Of a DNA stretch of 18,356 nucleotides, positions 1 to 6,461 are shown piece by piece. The translations under genes and the position numbers were made by a program. The stretch is from an uncultured Ruminococcus sp. GTDB taxonomy: Bacteria > Bacillota > Clostridia > Oscillospirales > Ruminococcaceae. The notes under the pieces were generated by a model. That model made no database searches and was not told the DNA's origin. It saw only the letters and a program-made list of their open reading frames with translations. Every line of letters begins with the position of its first letter. The first letter of the stretch is position 1. The stretch spans positions 1-18,356 of the forward strand of contig CALESG010000078.1 in the NCBI GenBank assembly GCA_937907215.1. Reading direction: 5' to 3'.

Positions 1-222
1 AAAATGCTGGTCGCCGTCCGCAGACGGCGAAACGGCTTATCACCAAAAGGGTTCGTGCGATAAAAATAGAAAAACAAAGCCAAAAATAAAAATTTCGCAT
101 AATAAAAAGGCTTTTTGTCAAATTAAAGCAAACAACAGAAAGCCTTGTTTTAAATTCAAGCAAAGAAAAATGCGAAATTTTTATACCCAGCAAGAGCGGA
201 GCGAAGCGACAAATCTTGCGGA
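1..222 (-). repeat. Structured intergenic repeat, copy R1 (inverted, cut by window edge)
   Basis: Read on the minus strand, this stretch matches the plus-strand repeats at 521-780 and 781-990. Shared blocks are a GTCGCTTCGCTCC box (near 195-210), AAATTTCGCAT...ATGCGAAATTT arms, an ACAAGGCTTTCTGT hairpin arm, a TCGCACG box and the GC-rich hairpin GCCGTCTGCGGACGGC near 12-29, followed by GACCAGCATTTT. The rest of the copy probably lies to the left of the window. No credible coding region is present. Confidence 0.85.
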
Positions 223-335
223 TGGATATAGTATTCTTTATATAGAATATCTTGCTAATGTATAAAATAAAAAATAAAATCATACCAAATTTCACAAAAT
301 CATAGCAAAGCTGCAACTCTTAGAGCAACTTATTC

Positions 336-501
336 TAGAGCGTGTTCACATAAAATGAATGTGCGGATTTTCGAGCATAATTTTGGCGAATACAAGGCGG
401 AAAAGTGAAAGCATACTGACGTATGGTGAATTTTTTCAATGCAGTAGTCGTCAAAATTTGTCGAAAAGACGTGCGTTATATTTTTATGTGAACACGCTCT
501 A
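336..501. mobile_element. MITE-like element, copy A
   Basis: This 166-bp element has long imperfect terminal inverted repeats. It starts TAGAGCGTGTTCACATAAAA and ends with the near-exact reverse complement. The inverted repeat continues inward for about 50 bp through TTCGAGCATAATTTTGGCG on the left and its counterpart CGTCAAAATTTGTCGAAAA on the right. A small central hairpin (CATAC/GTATG) lies near 411-425. There is no open reading frame for a transposase, so it would depend on an enzyme encoded elsewhere. A diverged second copy lies at 16509-16672. A target duplication could not be fixed. Confidence 0.75.
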
Positions 502-520
502 AATTAAACAAGATTTAAAC

Positions 521-780
521 CGTCCGCAAAAATTGGTCGCTTCGCTCCCTCTTTTGCTTTGTCAACAAAATTTCGCTTTTTTTCTTTTACTCAAAATTAA
601 AACAAGACTTTCTGTCATTTACCTTACTTTAACAGAAGGCTCTTTTTGTATGCGAAATTTTGTTTTTGCTTTTTGTTCTGTTTTTATCGCACGTAATTTT
701 TTAGTGATGAGCCATTTCGCCGTCTGCGGACGGCGACCAGCATTTTTGAAAAATTGCTGGATCAAAAAACTTTTATTGAT
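521..780 (+). repeat. Structured intergenic repeat, copy R2
   Basis: The core 571-780 is a direct tandem neighbour of 781-990 with an exact 210-bp period: AAAACAAG at 599 recurs at 809, and the end CTTTTATTGAT at 780 recurs at 990. The extra left part (521-570, with GTCGCTTCGCTCC) is shared only with R1. Contents in order are an AAAATTTCGC arm, an ACAAGACTTTCTGT arm, its partner, GCGAAATTTT, TCGCACG, and the GC hairpin GCCGTCTGCGGACGGC near 719-734. An 83-codon open frame (533-784) runs through it but is repeat sequence, not a supported gene. Confidence 0.85.
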
Positions 781-990
781 TTAATCCTTTTTTTCTTTTC
801 CTGAAACTAAAACAAGGCTTTCTGTCGTTTACCTTACTTTAACAGAAAGTCTTGTTATTATGCGAAATTTTGTTTTTGCTTTTTGTTCTGTTTTTGTCGC
901 ACGTGATTTTTTTGGTGATAAGCTATTTCGCTGTCTGCGGACGGCGACCAGCATTTTTGAAAAATTACTGAACCAAAAACTTTTATTGAT
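781..990 (+). repeat. Structured intergenic repeat, copy R3
   Basis: This is the second tandem unit and ends 20 bp from the 3' end of rnr. The hairpin ACAAGGCTTTCTGT/ACAGAAAGTCTTGT is nearly perfect here (one G.T pair). The GC hairpin is GCTGTC/GACGGC, also with one T.G pair. Both wobbles would pair only in RNA made from the plus strand. It could also end rnr transcription, since no ordinary terminator follows rnr. Confidence 0.85.
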
Positions 991-1009
991 GTATATTCTC
1001 CGCTTTTAT

Positions 1010-3157
1010 CTATTCACTTAGCTCAAAGTCAATATTTCCACTGTTTACATCTGTTTTCACACATTGAACCTTTACAGTATCTCCAAGTCTGTATTCCCTA
1101 TTTCCAAAAGCTTCCTTGAATGATATGCTCTCATCATTATACCATTCACCGTCTTCCGGCAATGTTCTTACATGAACCATTCCTTCTACTGAATTCGGCA
1201 GCTGAACGTAAAATCCAAAGTCACTTATACCTGAAACAATACCCTCAAATTCTTCTCCCAAATGCTGCTGCATATATTCAGCTTTATAACAATCTTCACA
1301 GTCACGTTCAAGCATTATAGCTCTTACTTCAGCATCACTTGATGCCTTTGCAGCTTCCGTAACAAATGCCTTATATCTCTTATTTACCTTTTCAGAGCTT
1401 TTACATTCACAATAATAACTCATTATGCGGTGAATTGCAAGATCGGGATAACGTCTTATAGGTGATGTAAAATGAGCGTAATCTTCAAGAGCAAGTCCGA
1501 AATGCCCTATAGGCTGAGTATCGTATTGAGCCTTTGCCATAGAACGCAGAACCATTACATTTACTACCGGATATACCGGCGTACCCTTTGCATTTTTGAG
1601 TATTTGTGCTAAATGTACAGGTTTGACATTAGAAAAATCAGGAACACCCACACCCAAACGAACCAAAACGTGTTCAAGATTTTCTATTTTTTCCATAGAT
1701 GGTTTCTCATGTACTCGATATACAAATGGAAGTTCCTTATCAGCAGCAAATTTTGCAGCAGCCTCATTTGCCAAAAGCATCATCTCTTCTATAATGCATT
1801 CACTCTTTCCACGAGTCCTTGGCTTTACATCTACGCAAATGCCGTTTCCATCAAGTACAAGTTCACTTTCTGTAGTTTCAATTTCAGGTGCACCACGTCT
1901 ATCTCGTTCACGAATTCTTACATCGCAAAGTTCGTCCATTATCGGTATCATATCAATAACTTCAGAATACTTCAGCTTAAGAAATTCATCCGCTTCACCA
2001 GACAAAATTTTATTTACTTCCTTATAAACACCCTTCACTCTTGAACGTATTATCGTCTTTTTGAAATCATATTTTACAATTTCACCATGTTCATCAAGCT
2101 CCATAAGTGCAGAAAATGCAAACCTGTCTTCCTGCGGATTAAGTGAACATATGCCATTTGAAAGTTCTTTTGGCAGCATTGGAATAACTTTATCAGCATA
2201 ATAAACACTTGTGCCACGACTTATAGCATCCATATCAAGCGGTGACTTAGGGCGAACATAATGTGAAACATCTGCAATATGCACACCGAGCTTGTATCCG
2301 TTTTTCGTTCTTTCAATTGAAACCGCATCATCAAGGTCTTTGGAATACGCACTGTCTATCGTAAAAATCGGCATATCACGCAAATCAAGACGATGTGAAA
2401 GCTCCTCATCTGTAGGCAATGTTCCACGTGGAACACTCTGAGCCTCCTGCATTGCTTCAAATGAAAATTCTTCTGTAACTCCATGTAAAGCTATCATTGC
2501 CTTAGCACATGAATCAGCAGTATCTGAATTTCCAAAACTAAAGATAACTTTAGCCATATGTTCAGCGTGTCTTTTTCCACGAATGCAAATTTCAGCAAGC
2601 ACCTTATCGCCTTCATTATATTCAACACTCTGACGGCGGTTTATACGAATGGGCGTTCTTGACATCGTATCAGGCAATAAAAAAAGTATGCCGTCATCAG
2701 AAATAATTTTTCCTGTTAATCGACTGTCTGATTCTTCTATAATATCAACAACTTCACCCTCTGGCTTACCGCTTCTGGATGGTATCTCTCTGTAAAGCAC
2801 TCTATCGCCCGGCATTGAACCAAGCAAAAATTTTCCCGGTATAAAAACATCATCAGCACCATCATATTCCGGACGCACAAATCCAAATGTACCGCTCAGT
2901 CTTACAACTTCGGCTGAATAATATCCAAACAATTTTGAAAGACCAAATCCCTTTCTTCTGATGCAAACATCTCCTAAACGCAAAAGCTCTTTTAATGCGG
3001 CATTATAAGCGGCTGCATTTCCTTTATTTGCTTTGCATTTAGCTTCAAGCTCTTTTTTGTCAAGACATTTGGCACCGGCTTTTTCAAGAGACTTTAAAAT
3101 TTTTCTTGTATATACCTGAACAAACTCATTGAAAATATCCTTGTTTTTTTCGTCCAT
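1010..3157 (-). CDS. rnr: Ribonuclease R (RNB family 3'-5' exoribonuclease)
   Basis: Processive 3'-5' exoribonuclease that degrades structured RNA, including rRNA and mRNA decay products, in the cytoplasm. The 715-residue protein shows an N-terminal helical part (1-80), a cold-shock RNA-binding module (about 87-120, GTFGFVRPEYDG), the RNB catalytic domain with metal-binding aspartates in TIDSAYSKDLDDAV (D268, D274, D276, D277), the family block HFGLALEDYAHFTSPIRRYP, and a C-terminal S1 domain (GIVSGISDFGFYVQLPNSVE). It is somewhat shorter than the E. coli and Bacillus enzymes and lacks their lysine-rich tail. secG lies upstream, as in many Firmicutes, but a terminator separates the two and smpB/ssrA are not in the window. 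The start is supported by GAGAAAAATT before ATG. Identification is secure. Confidence 0.97.
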   Translation of the reverse strand: MDEKNKDIFNEFVQVYTRKILKSLEKAGAKCLDKKELEAKCKANKGNAAAYNAALKELLRLGDVCIRRKGFGLSKLFGYYSAEVVRLSGTFGFVRPEYDGADDVFIPGKFLLGSMPGDRVLYREIPSRSGKPEGEVVDIIEESDSRLTGKIISDDGILFLLPDTMSRTPIRINRRQSVEYNEGDKVLAEICIRGKRHAEHMAKVIFSFGNSDTADSCAKAMIALHGVTEEFSFEAMQEAQSVPRGTLPTDEELSHRLDLRDMPIFTIDSAYSKDLDDAVSIERTKNGYKLGVHIADVSHYVRPKSPLDMDAISRGTSVYYADKVIPMLPKELSNGICSLNPQEDRFAFSALMELDEHGEIVKYDFKKTIIRSRVKGVYKEVNKILSGEADEFLKLKYSEVIDMIPIMDELCDVRIRERDRRGAPEIETTESELVLDGNGICVDVKPRTRGKSECIIEEMMLLANEAAAKFAADKELPFVYRVHEKPSMEKIENLEHVLVRLGVGVPDFSNVKPVHLAQILKNAKGTPVYPVVNVMVLRSMAKAQYDTQPIGHFGLALEDYAHFTSPIRRYPDLAIHRIMSYYCECKSSEKVNKRYKAFVTEAAKASSDAEVRAIMLERDCEDCYKAEYMQQHLGEEFEGIVSGISDFGFYVQLPNSVEGMVHVRTLPEDGEWYNDESISFKEAFGNREYRLGDTVKVQCVKTDVNSGNIDFELSE

Positions 3158-3261
3158 AATTTTTCTCTTTTCAATCTCCTGTTATCTTTAGGCAACACTG
3201 CACAAAGCTCGCCTGAAGGCTCAGCACGGTTCTGCCTTTATTTATCTTATATCAAATCGGC

Positions 3262-3302
3262 AAAAAAATTCCTGTGAAACAGATAATGCTGACTCACAGG
3301 AA
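3262..3302 (-). terminator. Rho-independent terminator between secG and rnr
   Basis: On the minus strand the arms TTCCTGTGA (3302-3294) and TCACAGGAA (3277-3269) enclose a 16-nt loop and are followed by a run of seven T. It sits 8 bp past the secG stop, so rnr either has its own promoter (TTGATATAAGATAAA region near 3240-3257) or depends on read-through. Confidence 0.85.
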
Positions 3303-3310
3303 GTATTTTT

Positions 3311-3568
3311 TTATTTTTTGATCAGCGGCATTACAATATCCATGAACAAAATCATTGCAAAGAATAAAACAGTTAAAACAGTAGTAAATTTCTTAAGTCT
3401 TGCTTCTTTTGTTCTGCCTCTGTTCTTGTCATAGAAAGAATCATTAGATGCACCTGTAAGGGCTGATGTAGCATTCTGAGGTTTCTGTTCCTGCATCAGA
3501 CAAATTATTGTTATAATCAAGCATACCAGAAGAATAGCTGCACCGATAATAATTTCCAAGGTTGTCAT
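3311..3568 (-). CDS. secG: Preprotein translocase subunit SecG
   Basis: Small integral membrane subunit of the SecYEG channel that assists protein export. The 85-residue protein has two membrane helices (about 4-24 and 61-82) joined by a polar loop. The family signature is visible as LMQEQK followed by SALTGASNDSFYDKNRGRTKEARLKK, a variant of the usual LSGAIGGGS...KNKGRT loop. The ribosome site GGAGGAG lies 8 nt before ATG. Its upstream side is occupied by the 116-bp tandem repeats, so any promoter must lie within or beyond them. Confidence 0.93.
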   Translation of the reverse strand: MTTLEIIIGAAILLVCLIITIICLMQEQKPQNATSALTGASNDSFYDKNRGRTKEARLKKFTTVLTVLFFAMILFMDIVMPLIKK

Positions 3569-3599
3569 TTGTTTCTCCTCCTCCGTTATTTAATATTCA

Positions 3600-3846
3600 A
3601 ATTTATTATATCATAAAATCGAAGATTTTTTGATATAATTGTCCGATATGCAGGGAACAAATCTTTGATTTGCGTATCTGCAAGGACATTAAAATAAATT
3701 ATAATAAATTCTTTGAATTTATTATATCATAAAATCGAAGATTTTTTGATATAATTATCCGATATGCAGGGAACAAATCTTTGATTTGCGTATCTGCAAG
3801 GACATTAAAATAAATTATAATAAATTCTTTGAATTTATTATAGCAT
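3600..3846. repeat. Tandem 116-bp palindromic repeat (two units plus 15 bp)
   Basis: Units 3600-3715 and 3716-3831 are almost identical (ATTGTCC in one, ATTATCC in the other), then AATTTATTATAGCAT begins a third. Each unit is built of nested inverted repeats: outer AATTTATTATA...TATAATAAATT, then GTCC/GGAC, TGCAG/CTGCA and CAAATC/GATTTG around TTT, plus a separate TATATCA...TGATATA hairpin. It fills the gap between nadC and secG. The near-identity implies a recent duplication. Confidence 0.92.
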
Positions 3847-3848
3847 AT

Positions 3849-3876
3849 AAAAGCACCGATTGCAAGGGCTTTTTTA
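3849..3876 (-). terminator. Possible terminator after nadC
   Basis: On the minus strand AAAAGC(CC) and (GG)TGCTTTT form a short stem about 15-40 bp past the nadC stop. The stem is weak and AT-rich, so the call is tentative. The adjacent palindromic repeats may contribute. Confidence 0.4.
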
Positions 3877-3889
3877 AAAAAAGTCGATC

Positions 3890-4729
3890 TTATTTTTGTA
3901 TTTTCATAGAAATATCAAAACATTTTACAGAATGTGTAAGTGCTCCAAGTGAAATTATATCAACACCTGTTTCTGCAATTTCACGAATATTAGCTTCAGT
4001 AACATTTCCGGAAGCTTCCAAAAGTGCCTGTCCATTTGTTATTTCAACAGCTTTTTTCATATCTTCACAACTCATGTTGTCAAGCATTATTATTTCAGTT
4101 TTAACATCAAGTGCTTCCTTAAGCTCATCAAGATTTCTTACCTCAACCTCGATCTTTACCATATGACCTATCTTCTCACGAAGAGCATTTACAGCACCGG
4201 TAATGCTTCCATATGCATCAATATGATTATCCTTAAGCATTGCACCATCGGATAAATTATATCTATGATTTCTTCCGCCGCCTACAGTCACAGCATATTT
4301 TTGCAGCTGTCTGAGTCCCGGAAGAGTTTTTCTTGTATCAGTAATTTTAGCATTTGTCCCAACAACCAAATCAACACAACGGCGTGTTGCTGTTGCAATG
4401 CCACTCATATGCTGAAGAATATTAAGTGCGGTACGCTCGCCCTTGAGCAATGTCTTTGTAGAACCACTCATTCTTGCAATAATATCACCTTTTTTTACAA
4501 TTGCACCGTCTTTAATGAGAATCTCCATCTCAAAATCTCCGCCTACAATTTCAAATACTCTCTTTGCTATATCAATACCGCAAAGTACACCGTCATCTTT
4601 AGCAACATAATAAGCATTTGCTTTATGTTCATCGCTCAGCAAATAATCTGTAGCTACATCTACATAATGAATATCCTCTTCAAGTGCTGTTGTTATAATT
4701 TTATCAATATAAAAATTCTGAAGCAGCAT
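3890..4729 (-). CDS. nadC: Nicotinate-nucleotide pyrophosphorylase (quinolinate phosphoribosyltransferase)
   Basis: Converts quinolinate and PRPP to nicotinate mononucleotide, CO2 and pyrophosphate in de novo NAD synthesis. The 279 residues match the usual family length. Visible motifs are ERTALN (98-103), the catalytic KITDTRKTLPGLR (128-140), GGGRNHR (150-156), LKDNHI (165-170) and the C-terminal phosphate-binding GNVTEANI and SLGALTHS segments. The start is fixed by AAGGAG 10 nt before ATG. It lies 62 bp after nadB and is probably co-transcribed with it. nadA, which normally completes the pathway, is not in the window. Confidence 0.97.
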   Translation of the reverse strand: MLLQNFYIDKIITTALEEDIHYVDVATDYLLSDEHKANAYYVAKDDGVLCGIDIAKRVFEIVGGDFEMEILIKDGAIVKKGDIIARMSGSTKTLLKGERTALNILQHMSGIATATRRCVDLVVGTNAKITDTRKTLPGLRQLQKYAVTVGGGRNHRYNLSDGAMLKDNHIDAYGSITGAVNALREKIGHMVKIEVEVRNLDELKEALDVKTEIIMLDNMSCEDMKKAVEITNGQALLEASGNVTEANIREIAETGVDIISLGALTHSVKCFDISMKIQK

Positions 4730-4791
4730 AGCTTTATTTCTCCTTATTTTTTATTATTTTTCACTTTTTATTACTTTTGATTTATATATAC

Positions 4792-6255
4792 TCATATTAT
4801 CTCTTTAAGAATAATATATCCAACTTCGGCAAGTGATTTTGCTTCAACATAATTATCATCTATTATATAATTACCTGTCATAAGAGTGCGTCTTATCTCA
4901 CGAATACGCTCAAATCCTTCAACCACCTTTGCAGTATCGGGAATAACAAAAGTACTTTCCTGCATGATATGGCGTATTTCCGTGCGGAATCCTGCCGGCA
5001 TAGGTACAGCGTCTTCTTTTTTCGGAAATACAGCTTCCTCAAATTCATCTGTACATTCAGGAAGTCTTTCTGCAATAGTATCTGATGCTTGACGTGAGAA
5101 TACAAGTGCCTCAAGCAGAGAGTTGCTTGCAAGTCTGTTATTGCCGTGTACGCCTGTATGTGAACATTCACCGCAGGCAAAAAGATTATGTATTGATGTT
5201 TCAGAATGCTGGTCTACATTTATACCGCCCATTAGATAATGATGACAAGGATATATCGGAATAGGTTCTTTTGTCATATCATAACCCTGTTCAAGTACAT
5301 TCTCATATATCATAGGAAATCTATTCTTTATAAACTCAGAATCCTTATAAGAAATATCAAGATAGAAATCATCACTGCCTGTACGTCTGCTCTCCATTAC
5401 AATAGCATGTGATACAACGTCACGTGGTGCAAGTTCCAAACGCTCATCATAAAGATGCATGAATCTTTCCTTATTGCAATTAAGCAGATATGCACCTTCT
5501 CCACGAACGGCTTCTGATATAAGAAAACATTCTCTCGTGTGATGATTATTAAACGCAGTAGGATGAAACTGTATCAAATGCAGATTTTTAATTTCTGCTC
5601 CTATCTGACTTGCCATAGCGATTCCATCACCTGTTGCTATCTTACTATTGGTAGTAAATTCATATATTCTGCCGATGCCGCCTGTTGCCAATGTCATAAA
5701 ATGACAATTTGCAACTGAAAGCTCACCATTTGAAAGCAGCTGTACAGAAAAACCTGTAGATGTTTTCTTAAGATCGACCATCATTGTATTTTCAAGAATA
5801 GTCACATTTGGCAAAGCCTTTACTGCTTCTATCAGCGTTCTTAAAATTTCAGCACCCGTAGAATCTTTATGATGAAATATTCTATGCTTTGAATGACCGC
5901 CCTCAAGCGTTCTGTGAAGTTTGCCGTCAGGCGTTCTGTCAAAGTCTACACCAAGCTCCAATATTTTAGCGATTTCAAATTTGGCATTTTCAGTTAGAAG
6001 CTGAACAGCCTCAAGATTATTTTTAAATCCACCTGCGATCAATGTATCCTGTACATGAAGGTCAGCGGTATCATCTGTAGTATCACCAGGCGGCTGATAT
6101 ACGCCGGCAATTCCACCCTGTGCCAAAGCGGAATTACAAAGAGTTATTTCTTTCTTACAGATTATCAAAATTTTACAGGTGCGTGGTAAATTGAAAGCAT
6201 TATAAAGTCCGGCGGCACCACATCCAGCAATTATAACATCATAGTTATTCTCCAT
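4792..6255 (-). CDS. nadB: L-aspartate oxidase
   Basis: FAD-dependent oxidase that turns L-aspartate into iminoaspartate, the first step of quinolinate synthesis. In the 487-residue protein the FAD-binding Rossmann motif GCGAAG is at 11-16, SALAQGGIAG at about 43-52, the substrate region contains HPTAF and SEAVRGEGAYLLN, and the C-terminal FAD segment GECSHTGVHGNNRLASNSLL is intact. It is shorter than E. coli NadB (about 540) because the C-terminal helical domain is reduced; clostridial and Thermotoga forms are similar. AAAGGAA lies upstream of ATG. It is first gene of the nadB-nadC unit, with a good promoter at 6329-6357. Confidence 0.96.
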   Translation of the reverse strand: MENNYDVIIAGCGAAGLYNAFNLPRTCKILIICKKEITLCNSALAQGGIAGVYQPPGDTTDDTADLHVQDTLIAGGFKNNLEAVQLLTENAKFEIAKILELGVDFDRTPDGKLHRTLEGGHSKHRIFHHKDSTGAEILRTLIEAVKALPNVTILENTMMVDLKKTSTGFSVQLLSNGELSVANCHFMTLATGGIGRIYEFTTNSKIATGDGIAMASQIGAEIKNLHLIQFHPTAFNNHHTRECFLISEAVRGEGAYLLNCNKERFMHLYDERLELAPRDVVSHAIVMESRRTGSDDFYLDISYKDSEFIKNRFPMIYENVLEQGYDMTKEPIPIYPCHHYLMGGINVDQHSETSIHNLFACGECSHTGVHGNNRLASNSLLEALVFSRQASDTIAERLPECTDEFEEAVFPKKEDAVPMPAGFRTEIRHIMQESTFVIPDTAKVVEGFERIREIRRTLMTGNYIIDDNYVEAKSLAEVGYIILKEII

Positions 6256-6300
6256 TTTGAGAACATTCCTTTCAAAAGATGCATAAGCATCTATATATTC

Positions 6301-6357
6301 TTGTACGCCGTGATGGTATACTTATTTTATTATATCATATAATTTTCCATTTGTCAC
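6301..6357 (-). promoter_or_regulatory. nadB promoter with overlapping dyad
   Basis: On the minus strand, -35 GTGACA (6357-6352), a 17-bp spacer and -10 TATAAT (6334-6329). Just downstream, at the expected transcription start, lies the imperfect dyad TGTACGCC...GGTATAC (6302-6321), a plausible repressor site. A small hairpin AGATGC/GCATCT (6278-6293) is in the leader. I cannot assign a regulator. Confidence 0.6.
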
Positions 6358-6399
6358 CTGTTTTTTCAAATAATTTGATGTTTTTTAGAATTTTACTAT

Positions 6400-6441
6400 A
6401 TAACAAAAGCAAGCAGCTGATCTCTTTTCAGCTGCTTGCTT
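6400..6441 (-). terminator. Rho-independent terminator of the cellulase gene
   Basis: A perfect 14-bp stem on the minus strand (AAGCAAGCAGCTGA, loop of 7, partner arm 6420-6407) is followed by TTTTGTT, about 20 bp after the stop codon. Confidence 0.92.
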
Positions 6442-6461
6442 ATCTTGCTATTTAATTAGTC

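Noticed and set aside
533..784. An 83-codon open frame on the plus strand
   Set aside because: It lies entirely in the repeat R2, has no ribosome site, and its translation reflects the repeat's T-rich sequence.
3600..3846. CRISPR array
   Set aside because: The repeat units are 116 bp, directly abutting and self-complementary, with no spacers or cas genes.
4265..4780. A 171-codon plus-strand frame opposite nadC
   Set aside because: Antisense to a strongly conserved gene; cysteine- and isoleucine-rich shadow without a ribosome site.
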